Source of the DNA: CAWUKV01 sp963923025
GTDB lineage: Bacteria > Cyanobacteriota > Cyanobacteriia > Phormidesmidales > Phormidesmidaceae
NCBI GenBank assembly: GCA_963923025.1
Contig: CAWUKV010000003.1
Span: 8,776-72,775 of the forward strand
Length of the DNA stretch: 64,000 nt
Reading direction: 5' to 3'
Part shown: in pieces, positions 50,574-60,238 of the stretch
Layout: each line of letters opens with the position of its first letter
Position numbering within the stretch: position 1 is the first letter of the stretch
Program-made: the position numbers and the translations under genes
The notes under the pieces: generated by a model
The model's input: the letters and a program-made list of their open reading frames with translations, nothing else
The model's database searches: none
Told to the model about the DNA's origin: nothing

Positions 50574-50609
50574 GTAGGCTGGGTTGAGCGCTAGCGTAAC
50601 CCAACGAAA
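50574..50609. repeat. Hairpin repeat after the glycosyltransferase gene
   Basis: CTGGGTT...AACCCAAC-type inverted repeat with GAGCGCTAGCG at its tip, in the convergent gap between the glycosyltransferase and UPF0182 genes. Hairpins of this wording (GGTTGGGTT...AACCCAAC) are common between cyanobacterial genes. It could terminate both transcripts. Confidence 0.5.
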
Positions 50610-50711
50610 CCTTCGCTATGGCAGTCGAAGGGTTGATAAAGGAACGGACGCAACCCCTAACGGCATCAGCGTGTGACGCCAAAACCACAGGTGACCCAAG
50701 CCACAGAACCA

Positions 50712-53549
50712 CTACTCTGAGGCATTCAGTGCTTCGAGCAACTGACCCAATTCCGCCTGAGCTTCGCCGTAGGCTTCCCAATCACCGGCTTGCAACGCAT
50801 CTTGACTCGCCTGATAGGCCTCAAGCGCAGCCTCGATCTGCTGAGTGCGTCCGGTTGTCGTCGGGGCAGCGGGTGCTGATGTTGCAGGAGCAGCGGGCTC
50901 TGGCGCAGATTCTGCGGGTGCTGGCGTTGGCGCTGGCGCCTGCGGCTGCTCAGCAGTATCACCAAAAATCTGGTTCAAAGCTTGTTCTAGCGTAGGCTCC
51001 ATCACGATGGTGTCGTCATAGGAGACAATCACCCGGCGCAGCTCGGGAATGCCGCCGTTGCGGCTCCCCCCTTCTCCGGCATCTCTAGCTTGTAAATAGA
51101 TAGGCTCTACGTACAGCAGCGACTGATCGACCGGAATCACCAGCAGGTCACCCCGAAAGACCTCTGACCCTTCCTGATTCCATAACGTCAGCTGCTGAGA
51201 GATCTCTGGGTCTTGGTCAATGCGAGTATCAATCTGCCTGGGGCCGAAGATCAGCGCCTGCCGAGAGAATTCGTAAAGCACCAGCTCCCCGTAGTTCTCG
51301 CCATCGCAGCGGGCCGCCATCCACGCCACCATGTTGTTCTTACCCACCGGGGTATAGGGCAGAATCAACAAGAACTCTTCGATATCGCTGCCGGGCAGCT
51401 TCATAATCACGTAGTACGGCTCCACCACCTCAGCGGTTTCCTCTCGCGAAACCTGGGTAGGAAAGGCCCAAAGGTCTTCCTGGTTGTAGAACACCTCGGG
51501 ACGCTGAATGTGATAGGCCAGGTACATCTGCGCCTGCACCTTGAATAGATTCAGCGGATAGCGGAAGTGTGCCTTGAGCTGGTCCGATGCTTCGTCCATC
51601 GGGGTCATCAGGCCAGGGAAAATCCGTTGATAGGAGGCCAGAATAGGGTCTTCGGCATCGGCCACATAGAGCGTCACCGCACCGTCGTAGGCATCGACGA
51701 CCACCTTTACTGCATCGCGAATGTAATTCGTCCCAGAGGCGGCAATGCTACGGATAGCGCCATCGAACTGAGCGCCCCCACTTTGACTCCGCTGAAGCGG
51801 CTGCGAATAGGGGTAGCGGTTGCTGGTGGTGTAGGCATCAATAATCCACTGCATGCGCCCGTCAATCAGGGCCAGGTAAGGGTCGCTGTCGAGCGACAGA
51901 AAGGGGGCCAGTTGAGAGACGCGATCGCGAATCGAGCGATGGTACTGAATGCGCGAATCCGGTGTCACATAGTTAGACAGCAGCAGCGGCATTGCCCCTA
52001 GGTCGTAGGCATAGGCCAGCCGTCGAGGGCCGTTCAGCGATACCCCCCCAGTACCCGTATACTCGTAGCTCGCGTTCTCATCCCCCAGCGGATAGTCAAA
52101 CTCAGGCTGACGGGTACCGGTAACGATGTAGTCGGACGTTTCTTCGCCGTAATAGATGCGCGGCTGGTCGATGGCAATATCCACGCTAGTTTGGGGCGGC
52201 AGGTCTTTGATCCAAAGCTGGGGCAGGCCGTCGCGCGTCACCTGATTGACCGGGCTCATGGCCAGACCGTAGCCGTGGGTGTAAATTAAATGCTGGTTAA
52301 CCCAGGTTTGCGCCGTTTCGGGTAGGGCACGGGTGCGCAGCTCTCTGGGAGAAAGCATCACCTGGCGATAGTCCCCATCTACCGTGTAGCGGTCGATGTC
52401 CACATCGCGAAAGCGGTAGTAGGGTCGCAGGGTTTGCAGGCTGCTGTAGGTGGTTTGCAGGGGCCGATAGTCCCACAGACGAATGTTGTCGAGGGTCGCC
52501 CGGTTATCGTCCAGCGACGCCTGCGTCAGTCCCGCCTCAACAGCAAAATCGTCCTCCTGCACCGTGTCTAGCCCGTAGGCTGCACGGGTAAAGGCAATAC
52601 TGTGTTCGATATAGGGCGTTTCTTTTTCCAGTTCGGTGGGCTCCACCACAAACGACTGCTGAAACCAGGGATAGACGCCTGCCAGCACCAGTGCGGCCAC
52701 AGCATAGACCCCAATCGCCGCCAACGGCAACGAAAAGCCGCCCCGCCGCACCGAGACCAGAAACAGGACTCCCACCACAACAGTGATGAAGCCCAGAATG
52801 CCATAGGCCGCCATTCGCGCATTCACATCGGTGTAGCCCGCGCCGTACACCACCCCCGTAGGCGAGTACAGCAGCTCGTAGCGAGCCACCCAAAATCCTA
52901 GGGCCGCGACGACTGATAGCAAAGCCAGTAACGCACAGAGGTGGGTTTTGACCTCACCGGTAAGAAAGTACTTCCAGCCCCGCTCTGGACGAATCTCTCC
53001 CTTCAGGGCATAGATGCTGACGGCAAAAATCAACGACCACACCAGCAGCTCAATCGCAGCGTTGCGCAAGCTTTCGTACAGGGGCAGTTGAAAGACATAG
53101 AAGCTGACATCCTGACCATACAGCGGGTCGGCAATGTCAAAAGGGACCGGATTGAGAAACTTGAGCACCGCCTCCCACTGGGCCACACCGCTTACGGCAG
53201 CACCAATGGCCAGCATCGTTATCAGCGTGAGGCTAATGCCCTTGACCATGCCAGGCAGGTAGGGATCCCACTCTCGGTTTTGGCTGACGGCCATCAGCCG
53301 GTGTCGCGTCAGGTACTGAGCAATCCGGTAGTTGGCATAGAGTACGCCCCACCAAACCAGAAAACTCAGGATCGCGATCGCACCCTGCCACCGCAGCCGA
53401 GTCCAAAACACCTGTCCATAGCCCACCGCCCCAAACCACCAGGACTCAGTCAGGACGTGGACTAGCGTCTCTGAAAATAGAAAAACGAGCAGAACAACCG
53501 CAAGAATGATCAGCCAGCGGGATCGAAAAGCGGTTTTGGTCATGGACAT
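50712..53549 (-). CDS. UPF0182 family large membrane protein, paralogue 2
   Basis: The 945-residue protein has about seven TM segments in the first 320 residues and the same soluble hallmarks as paralogue 1: VVEPTELEKETPYIEHSIAF, IYTHGYGLAMSPVN, RIYYGEETSDYIV, WIIDAYTTSNRYPYSQP and LLYVEPIYLQARD. It ends in a Pro/Ala-rich linker and a short helical tail (ALEAYQASQDALQAGDWEAY). ATG 53549 is chosen; 53543 is equally possible and the track's upstream TTG is not convincing. Unlike paralogue 1, it has no DUF3153 or TPR partner beside it. Confidence 0.9.
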   Translation of the reverse strand: MSMTKTAFRSRWLIILAVVLLVFLFSETLVHVLTESWWFGAVGYGQVFWTRLRWQGAIAILSFLVWWGVLYANYRIAQYLTRHRLMAVSQNREWDPYLPGMVKGISLTLITMLAIGAAVSGVAQWEAVLKFLNPVPFDIADPLYGQDVSFYVFQLPLYESLRNAAIELLVWSLIFAVSIYALKGEIRPERGWKYFLTGEVKTHLCALLALLSVVAALGFWVARYELLYSPTGVVYGAGYTDVNARMAAYGILGFITVVVGVLFLVSVRRGGFSLPLAAIGVYAVAALVLAGVYPWFQQSFVVEPTELEKETPYIEHSIAFTRAAYGLDTVQEDDFAVEAGLTQASLDDNRATLDNIRLWDYRPLQTTYSSLQTLRPYYRFRDVDIDRYTVDGDYRQVMLSPRELRTRALPETAQTWVNQHLIYTHGYGLAMSPVNQVTRDGLPQLWIKDLPPQTSVDIAIDQPRIYYGEETSDYIVTGTRQPEFDYPLGDENASYEYTGTGGVSLNGPRRLAYAYDLGAMPLLLSNYVTPDSRIQYHRSIRDRVSQLAPFLSLDSDPYLALIDGRMQWIIDAYTTSNRYPYSQPLQRSQSGGAQFDGAIRSIAASGTNYIRDAVKVVVDAYDGAVTLYVADAEDPILASYQRIFPGLMTPMDEASDQLKAHFRYPLNLFKVQAQMYLAYHIQRPEVFYNQEDLWAFPTQVSREETAEVVEPYYVIMKLPGSDIEEFLLILPYTPVGKNNMVAWMAARCDGENYGELVLYEFSRQALIFGPRQIDTRIDQDPEISQQLTLWNQEGSEVFRGDLLVIPVDQSLLYVEPIYLQARDAGEGGSRNGGIPELRRVIVSYDDTIVMEPTLEQALNQIFGDTAEQPQAPAPTPAPAESAPEPAAPATSAPAAPTTTGRTQQIEAALEAYQASQDALQAGDWEAYGEAQAELGQLLEALNASE

Positions 53550-53653
53550 GAATCGACAGGAGAAGCCAGCAAGGCGTAGCAATGATTACAAAGCTTAGCG
53601 TTTTGTCGCAGCCGTCGAAGTCTTTGCCCTCTCCCTGCAAAGAACTGATACAT

Positions 53654-53693
53654 CTGTCATTGGTATCTCTATTCTGTCATTGATATCTCTATT
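53654..53693. repeat. 20-bp direct tandem duplication before nagB-like gene
   Basis: CTGTCATTGGTATCTCTATT is followed by the same 20 nt with one change (G to A). The second copy's TTAGGAG continues into the leader of the downstream gene. Confidence 0.55.
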
Positions 53694-53715
53694 AGGAGAA
53701 AGTCCAACGCGGTCA

Positions 53716-54477
53716 ATGCTTCAGTCGTTCCAGGTCGATGCACTGCAGGTCGAGGTCTACGCCACCAAGGCCGAACTCGATGCAGCGGCATCAGACCATG
53801 TGATTCACACCCTCAAAGCCGCAACACTGCAAAGCCTTGCGGCGGTTGTCTTTGCCACGGGCAGTACACCGCTAGGGCTGCTACAGCACCTGCGGGACCG
53901 GCAGGCCGAAGTGGACTGGACTCAAGTTGTTGGTCTGCATTTAGATGAGTACTTGGGCATCAGCCCTACCCACCCGGCCAGCTTCCAACACTACCTGCGA
54001 GAACAGGTCGGGGCAGTACTGCCGTTTCATGCCTTCTATTACTTAAACAGCCAAGCCCTAGAACCGATTACCGAGTGCGATCGCTACACCAACCTCATCA
54101 AAACTCATGCCCCCGACCTGTGCATACTCGGCATCGGCAACAACGGCCACCTAGCCTTCAACGATCCTGCTGTGGCAAATCCCTACGACTCCCGCTGGGT
54201 CAAGCTCGTCCAGCTCGACGAAAAAAACCGACAGCAGCAGTTCCAGTCCGGCCATTTCTCGACCCTTGAACAGGTCCCACAGTATGCCTACACGCTGACG
54301 ATGCCCGCCATTTTTTCCACTGGGAAACGACTCTGCCTAGCCAAAGGCGAACGCAAAGCCGCCATCGTCCAGCAACTGCTACAGGGCTCTGTCAATACCG
54401 CCTGTCCCGCCAGCTTCCTGCGACACCAGCCCGGCACGCGCCTATTCCTCGATACCGCTGCCGCATCCGAGCTGTAA
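53716..54477 (+). CDS. nagB: Glucosamine-6-phosphate deaminase-like protein
   Basis: The 253-residue protein of the NagB/6-phosphogluconolactonase superfamily shows FATGSTPLGLLQHL (phosphate loop), VGLHLDEYLGIS with the catalytic Asp, and LGIGNNGHLAFNDP with the ring-opening His. This favours NagB over lactonase. It would convert GlcN6P to Fru6P and ammonia. ATG 53716 is used; a TTG at 53680 lies before a GGAG and is possible. It is convergent with speA. Confidence 0.85.
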   Translation: MLQSFQVDALQVEVYATKAELDAAASDHVIHTLKAATLQSLAAVVFATGSTPLGLLQHLRDRQAEVDWTQVVGLHLDEYLGISPTHPASFQHYLREQVGAVLPFHAFYYLNSQALEPITECDRYTNLIKTHAPDLCILGIGNNGHLAFNDPAVANPYDSRWVKLVQLDEKNRQQQFQSGHFSTLEQVPQYAYTLTMPAIFSTGKRLCLAKGERKAAIVQQLLQGSVNTACPASFLRHQPGTRLFLDTAAASEL

Positions 54478-54578
54478 AAGCACCACGTCTTTGACCTGAA
54501 CAGTGCTGTCGCGATCGCAATACCTCCAACCCTAGAGCGACCCTTCTGCCTTTCCCCCTTCGCCTTTCCCCCTTCCCC
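54478..54578. other. Convergent gap with pyrimidine-rich tract
   Basis: Between the nagB-like and speA stops, 54541-54582 is nearly all C and T, made of CTTTCCCCCTT-like units. It belongs to the purine/pyrimidine tract set described in the findings. No true hairpin is visible. Confidence 0.4.
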
Positions 54579-56549
54579 TCACTCCGTTCCCGACATCCCT
54601 GCTAAATACGTGTATTGCCCCATACTCGTCTCGTAGTGCTGAAGCAGCAACCGCGCCTCATCAAGGGTAATCGTGTCCTCCTGCAATGCCGCCTCCGACC
54701 GCCGCCGAATTTGCTCGATCAGGTCTTCGGCGTCGTACTGCACATAGCTCAGCACCTCCTGCATGGTGTCACCCTTCACCACATGCTCTACTCGGTAGCC
54801 CCGGGGGGTGAGGTGAATGTGAACGGTATGGGTATCGCCAAACAGATTGTGCAAATTGCCCATCGTTTCCTGATACGCCCCGTTGAGGAACATTCCCAAG
54901 TAGTAGGGCTCACCGGGTATAAACGGGTGCAGCTCCAGGGCCGACTTTACGTCATGCAGGTCGATAAACTGATCAATTTTGCCGTCGCTATCACAGGTCA
55001 GGTCTGCCAGAATGCCTCGGCAGGTGGGCTCCTCGTCTAGCCGATGAATCGGCATGACGGGAAATAGCTGACCAATGGCCCAACTATCCGGCGCAGACTG
55101 AAATACAGAGAGATTGGCCATGTAGGTCAACGCCATAATCTGCTGCAAGCCTTCCAGATCGTCCGGCACGTAGTCCTCCTGACGGACAACATCCATAATC
55201 TTCTGGCAGCAGGCCCAAAACAGCGTCTCGATCTGGGCTCGTTCAGTCAGGCTCAGGTAGCCAAAGTTAAACAGGCTCGCCGCCTCCTCTTTGAACTGCT
55301 CCGCATCGTGAAATGCCTCCTGGTAGGACGCCAGGTCAATGGACTGGTAGGTCTCGTACAGCTCGCGCAAAATAGCGTGATCGCTGGTCGCTGGCGGCTC
55401 CGGCTGCGGCGACTGCACCCCACTCACGCCCAACACGTCAAACACCAAAACGGACTGGTGAGAGGCCAATGCCCGTCCGCTTTCACTCACCAGCGTTGGC
55501 ATCGGCAGTCCCCGCGATTGACAGGCTTCCTTGACCTCGGCCACAACATCGTTGGCATAATTTTGGGTGCTGTAGTTTTTGGAGGCATGAAAGTTCGTTT
55601 TTGAACCGTCGTAGTCCACCCCGAGACCGCCGCCCACATCCAGATACTGCATATTGGCCCCGAGCTTGGCCAGCTCCACATACACCTGACAGGCTTCGCG
55701 CAGCGCATCCTTGATCACGCCAATGGACGAAATCTGGGAGCCAATATGAAAGTGCAGCATTTGCAGACAGGGCAGCATGTCCGCCTGCTCTAGCCGCTGC
55801 ACCACCGTCAGAATTTCAGGAATGGTGAGGCCAAATTTAGCCCGGTCTCCCGCCGACCCACCCCACCGGCCCACACCCCGACTGTTCAGCTTCACCCGAA
55901 CACCCAAACAGGGCTGAATACCTAATCGGCGACTGGTCTCAATCACCAGGTCCACCTCATCCAGCTGCTCTAGGACCAGAATGGGCTGCTGCCCCAGCCG
56001 CTGCCCCAGCATGGCAGTTTCGATGTAGGCCTGGTCCTTGTAGCCGTTGCACACCAGCAACGCCCCCGGCGTATTCAACGTAGCCAGCGCAATCAGCAGT
56101 TCGGGCTTTGACCCGGCCTCCAGCCCAAACCGATGGGCTTGGCCAAACCGCACTAGATCTTCGACTAGATGCCGCTGCTGGTTGCACTTGATCGGGAAAA
56201 CGCCACGGTAGCTGCCCTCGTAACCATATCGAGCCATGGCCTTGGCAAAACAAGCCGTTAGCCGCTCCAGCCGGTCTTCCAGAATGTCAGAAAACCGAAT
56301 CAGCAGCGGCAAACTCAGGTTGCGCTGCTGAAGGGCCTGAACAAGTTTGAACAGGTCGAGTGAGCCGCCGCGATCGCCCTTGGGCGATACTGTCACATGT
56401 CCAGCTGCATTGATCGAAAAGTAAGGATCGCCCCAGCCCTCAATCCGATACAGCGCTTCGCTGTCCACCGTCGTCCAAGATCGCTGGATCAGCTTGGATG
56501 GAGGACGTTGGGTCCGTCCCCTAGGCCGAGACGAGGAGAGAGAAGTCAT
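54579..56549 (-). CDS. speA: Biosynthetic arginine decarboxylase
   Basis: SpeA converts arginine to agmatine for polyamine synthesis, using PLP and Mg. The 656-residue protein shows the PLP lysine in YRGVFPIKCNQQRHLVED, FGLEAGSKPELL, FHIGSQISSIGVIKDALREA, YLDVGGGLGVDYDGSKT and PFIPGEPYYLGMFLNGAYQE. The first 25 residues are basic and probably disordered. Length matches the family. It appears to be monocistronic. Confidence 0.95.
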   Translation of the reverse strand: MTSLSSSRPRGRTQRPPSKLIQRSWTTVDSEALYRIEGWGDPYFSINAAGHVTVSPKGDRGGSLDLFKLVQALQQRNLSLPLLIRFSDILEDRLERLTACFAKAMARYGYEGSYRGVFPIKCNQQRHLVEDLVRFGQAHRFGLEAGSKPELLIALATLNTPGALLVCNGYKDQAYIETAMLGQRLGQQPILVLEQLDEVDLVIETSRRLGIQPCLGVRVKLNSRGVGRWGGSAGDRAKFGLTIPEILTVVQRLEQADMLPCLQMLHFHIGSQISSIGVIKDALREACQVYVELAKLGANMQYLDVGGGLGVDYDGSKTNFHASKNYSTQNYANDVVAEVKEACQSRGLPMPTLVSESGRALASHQSVLVFDVLGVSGVQSPQPEPPATSDHAILRELYETYQSIDLASYQEAFHDAEQFKEEAASLFNFGYLSLTERAQIETLFWACCQKIMDVVRQEDYVPDDLEGLQQIMALTYMANLSVFQSAPDSWAIGQLFPVMPIHRLDEEPTCRGILADLTCDSDGKIDQFIDLHDVKSALELHPFIPGEPYYLGMFLNGAYQETMGNLHNLFGDTHTVHIHLTPRGYRVEHVVKGDTMQEVLSYVQYDAEDLIEQIRRRSEAALQEDTITLDEARLLLQHYETSMGQYTYLAGMSGTE

Positions 56550-57347
56550 AGGGTATGGTGTGGTGCAAGTTCGTCGGTTGTATTGCGCGCAACGCTGAAA
56601 GACGGTTGTACTGGGTAACGCAAATCAATTAACAAAGCCTCATCCTGCCATTTATCGAACAACCTTTAATCTGCTTCATCCCAAATTAATGAGGTCAATA
56701 TCAAGCAAATGGCAAAATTAAGCGGGAACCTTTACACTTACTAAAAGTCACTAAGCAATTTGACTGAGTTCAAAAGGCTAAACTGTGAGACATAAAGACG
56801 CATCTACCGTTAGATTACACACCGACCCATGAGTTTTTCCGGCTCCCCCACGCTCCAAACTCTGTAGAAGCCCCACTTGGGTTCGGTACGATTACAGGTG
56901 CTTTATGTCCGTCTTTTCGCTGAAATTGCTACTCTCTGTAGGCCTAGCTGGTTCAATATTAATAAGTCATTGGTGATGCAGTATCCAAATCGTGATGCTG
57001 TCGAACTCGACTTAGTAATCCACAAAGTGCCCACCCGCAATTTAGCAGTAGCAGAAGACAAGTATTAATCCAACGTCAATACTGTAGAACAAGCTAGCCC
57101 AATACAGACCATTGAGCAGCTTAAACATGCAACTTCGGTGATTTAAATCAGTTTGCTAAGTTTCGGACTTAGCTATTGTCTGTAACAATTCAGGTTGATT
57201 TGTTGCATCCGTTCCCGCGTTCTTCCGCGTTCCTTGACACGTTTTCTATTACTATCCTCGCTTCAGCTCATGCCTAAAATTGCTTTCGAATCTTATAAAG
57301 TAAACGGATATGCTGCTCAACCTGCAGTGTCGGAGGGGACTCAAAGA
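56550..57347. other. Long intergenic region between speA and a membrane-protein gene
   Basis: About 800 nt, divergent. A plus-strand frame at 56877-57068 (63 codons, TTG start, ending VPTRNLAVAEDKY) and an upstream extension of the next gene (57195-57347) are the only open frames; neither is recognised. The left side should hold the speA promoter. Confidence 0.4.
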
Positions 57348-57932
57348 ATGACGCGCAGTACCTCATCGCTGGTAATTCCTTCACTGGCGATCAACTTACT
57401 TATTTTGCTGGTGGCTGTCATTGCCGCTGTCCTGTTTGGTCGCACCATTAATTTGGCGCAGTCGTCCGAAGTACTTCGCCAAACCTTGGTTGCACCGCCC
57501 CAGTGGCTGATTCTGGCAACGCTGCTGATTATTCCAGTCTGGTACCTGATTCTGGATGGTATGAGCACGATGGGAAATCGGTTACGGTTACCCTTTGCTG
57601 GGAGCCAACAGCGCGCCAAGCGCATCTATGCCGGTCGGGTCCACCTGGTTCTGCTAGCCTTCTACTTCAACGCTATTCTGGTAGCGCTGTGCTGGTCGGC
57701 AGCCGCAATGCCCTTGTTCTCAAAGCTGTTTTTGGCGGCAGTGTTCTCCATCGCCATCTACGCGCTCGGGCAAAGCGTACCGTCTACTCGACTCAGCTAC
57801 TTACTCTCCGGGGTTCTGTTCGTTGTGGTGCTGGTAACGACTCAGGCGTTCATCATCTACAAGATGCAGGCTGAGGCCGAGGCAACTGGCGAAGAACTCC
57901 GTGAGCAGTTCGAGCAGCCTGAAGATAACTAG
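57348..57932 (+). CDS. Hypothetical membrane protein with four to five TM segments
   Basis: The 194-residue protein from ATG 57348 (GGAGG 11-15 nt upstream) has hydrophobic stretches SLAINLLILLVAVIAAVLF, WLILATLLIIPVWYLIL, VHLVLLAFYFNAILVALCW, and two more near LFLAAVFSIAIYAL and LLSGVLFVVVLVTTQAF, then an acidic tail (EELREQFEQPEDN). A longer form from 57270 is possible. I do not recognise the family. It is convergent with the Hsp70-like gene. Confidence 0.6.
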   Translation: MTRSTSSLVIPSLAINLLILLVAVIAAVLFGRTINLAQSSEVLRQTLVAPPQWLILATLLIIPVWYLILDGMSTMGNRLRLPFAGSQQRAKRIYAGRVHLVLLAFYFNAILVALCWSAAAMPLFSKLFLAAVFSIAIYALGQSVPSTRLSYLLSGVLFVVVLVTTQAFIIYKMQAEAEATGEELREQFEQPEDN

Positions 57933-57966
57933 TCCGCTATCACAACACGCGACCACAACACGCAGA

Positions 57967-59547
57967 CTAGCTCAGCTGCACCACAGCCGCGTCGTCCATC
58001 AACGTCTCGCCGGTCAGCAGGTCATCCACAGTCAACCGCAAGAAGCGACTACCATCAACACAAAAACTTACCCGTACACGATCGCTCCCTGGAAATCCGG
58101 GGGGCGTTAGCGTTGCAATGCTGCGGGCGCTGTCGCTGTCATTGAGGGGTTTCACCGTTTGCGCACCGCGCCGCTGCCGGGTCACCAACTGGCCGTTTTC
58201 AAAGAAAATCTCGGTGTTGGTGTCCCCTTCGCCCAGTTCGCCAATCACCAGCTCAATGCTGGGTTGCTGGGCGACAGAGGCCCCTAACATCAGCTCCACT
58301 GGCTCCGCCATGGGGTAGGGCTGCCCCGTCGGAATAATGGCATGCCAGCCGTGACGGTTTTCGCGACGGTCCCAGTAGCGGATGCCGTAGCTGTGATAAA
58401 GAAAATCGTTTAGTTCAACCCCCTGTTGAAGCTGCAGTGCGCCTTCGGCAACGGCGGTAAAGGGGCGATCGAGTTTTACTTTACTGGAGTCGAATCGACC
58501 TTTGAGCCAATCCTGCACTGCCGGAATTTGGGCACTGCCCCCCACCAGCAGGACCGCGTCAATGTTGTCGGGCTCAATCCCACGGCGACGGGCCTGCTGT
58601 AGCACCTGATCGAGCCGGTTGTCCAACCGCTCAAACAGCCCTCGCTGAGTCAGGATGACATCAAACTGCTCACGGGATAGCGCCAGGTCATAACTGTCTA
58701 GGGTTTCGTCATCAAAGTAGCTCTCTTGGGCTGAGGAAGCTGACGATAGGCGAATTTTGAGACGTTCTACCAGCCGCAGGGTTAGCGGCGTAATGGGCAA
58801 CGCCTGGGCCTCAGTGAAGTGGTCGGCTAGCCAGTTGTCCAAGTCGGCCCCGCCCAGCGCTTCCCCAGCTTTGGCCAGCACCTGAGCCGTTTGCAACCGC
58901 TGAGACGACTGTAGGGGGACTTTCCCCCACTTCAGCACAAAGCCCAGGGGCTGACGCGATCGCGACCCGGTCAGCTGCACCAAAGAAAAATCTAGCGTGC
59001 CACCACCAAAATCAACCACCAAAACGGTTTCGTCACCCTGCAGCCCATAGCCCAAAGCCGCAGCGGTAGGCTCATCGAGCAGCCGCACCTGATTGATCGC
59101 CAGCGTTTGGCACACCTCCGCCAGCCAGCTGCGGTAGGTTTCAAAGCTGTCTACTGGCACCGTAAAGGTCAGCGAATCTAGGTCGGGCTCCTGCTGTCGG
59201 GCTTGGTCGATCAGCGCGGTCAAGAACCACTGGCCTATGGTTTCAAAGCTCAGCGCTTGCCCGTCTAGCGTCGGTAAAAACCCCTGCACAGTACTGCCGA
59301 TGCCACGCTTGAACTGCTGAAAGTAGCGGGGGTCTTCGCGCGTTAGCCCGCGATCGCGCACCGGTTGCCCCACAGTGACAGCCGCCGCTGCAGCATCGTC
59401 CACATAAACCAGGCTGGGTACCAGAGCAGGCTGGTCGCCTAGCTGCCAGCCCAGATCGCCCAGTGACAACACCTCGGGCTGTTGGGTTGCACGATTCCAC
59501 CGGGCAACGACGGTGTTACTCGTCCCAAAGTCAATTGCCAGTGTCAT
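57967..59547 (-). CDS. Hsp70/DnaK-family ATPase with short C-terminal domain
   Basis: The 526-residue protein has an actin-like ATPase core: phosphate 1 motif LAIDFGTSNTVVARW, connect 1 RLLDEPTAAALGYG, phosphate 2 VLVVDFGGGTLDFSLV and adenosine motif AVLLVGGSAQIPAVQDWL. After about residue 390 comes a short beta-rich substrate domain; the classical alpha-helical lid of DnaK (about 640 residues) is missing. This is a distinct Hsp70 subfamily common in cyanobacteria. No DnaJ or GrpE gene is nearby. It follows the membrane gene at 59574-60128 on the same strand by 26 nt. Confidence 0.87.
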   Translation of the reverse strand: MTLAIDFGTSNTVVARWNRATQQPEVLSLGDLGWQLGDQPALVPSLVYVDDAAAAAVTVGQPVRDRGLTREDPRYFQQFKRGIGSTVQGFLPTLDGQALSFETIGQWFLTALIDQARQQEPDLDSLTFTVPVDSFETYRSWLAEVCQTLAINQVRLLDEPTAAALGYGLQGDETVLVVDFGGGTLDFSLVQLTGSRSRQPLGFVLKWGKVPLQSSQRLQTAQVLAKAGEALGGADLDNWLADHFTEAQALPITPLTLRLVERLKIRLSSASSAQESYFDDETLDSYDLALSREQFDVILTQRGLFERLDNRLDQVLQQARRRGIEPDNIDAVLLVGGSAQIPAVQDWLKGRFDSSKVKLDRPFTAVAEGALQLQQGVELNDFLYHSYGIRYWDRRENRHGWHAIIPTGQPYPMAEPVELMLGASVAQQPSIELVIGELGEGDTNTEIFFENGQLVTRQRRGAQTVKPLNDSDSARSIATLTPPGFPGSDRVRVSFCVDGSRFLRLTVDDLLTGETLMDDAAVVQLS

Positions 59548-59573
59548 CTCTCAAATCCCTAATGTCGGGGTTT

Positions 59574-60128
59574 CTAGCTTTGGGGGATAGCGGCCATGCC
59601 AATTAGACCTCCTAGGAACAGCCCCGAAAAGCACACACCAGCCAGCATCAGGCTGCTACGACCACGACCGTGGAGACTAACCAGGCGATCTCCAGCACGG
59701 GCACTGACAAACGCACAGATAAACGTAAGAACGAACGTCCCGAGCGCCGAACCAGCAATAGTCGTAGCCGTTTGCTGTAGCGAGATGGCATCAATATCGT
59801 CAGGGCCCCCATAGCCGACCGCAATCCCTAGGGCCACCAGCAGCAAACCCGCACCCAAACAGCTCAACCGCACAGCCCACCAAGCTTTCGCACGCGACAG
59901 TAACTGTAGCGCCTGGGGTCCAGCTAAGGCCAAACACTGCATCAGCGTTCCAGCCAAGGCCATCGGCCAAACCCAGTAAGGGGGGTAAAAGGCCACTAGC
60001 AGCAAGCCGGAGATGGCATAGACCAGCATCGACAATACGAGGGCTCGCCAGGGCATCGCTAAAGTGCGCAAACGTCGCGGTGGGCGAGGCGGCGCAGCAT
60101 TCGGAGGTGGGGGTTGAGAATTCGCCAT
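59574..60128 (-). CDS. Hypothetical membrane protein, Pro-rich N-terminus
   Basis: The 184-residue protein starts with a Pro/Asn-rich stretch (SQPPPPNAAPPRPPRR) and has five or so TM helices (ALVLSMLVYAISGLLLVAF, WPMALAGTLMQCLALAG, LSCLGAGLLLVALGIAVGY, GTFVLTFICAFVSA, LAGVCFSGLFLGGLIGM). I do not recognise the family. ATG 60128 is chosen; 60155 is also possible. It is upstream of and probably cotranscribed with the Hsp70-like gene. Confidence 0.6.
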   Translation of the reverse strand: MANSQPPPPNAAPPRPPRRLRTLAMPWRALVLSMLVYAISGLLLVAFYPPYWVWPMALAGTLMQCLALAGPQALQLLSRAKAWWAVRLSCLGAGLLLVALGIAVGYGGPDDIDAISLQQTATTIAGSALGTFVLTFICAFVSARAGDRLVSLHGRGRSSLMLAGVCFSGLFLGGLIGMAAIPQS

Positions 60129-60238
60129 AACGAAGGTGTTGCCGAGACGGGCCATAGCTAGTGGCAAACCCGCAGGTCACCAACCAGAAATCGTTTACGA
60201 GTATACCGGGCTGGGGGGCCCAGGACAGCGCCAGACAG

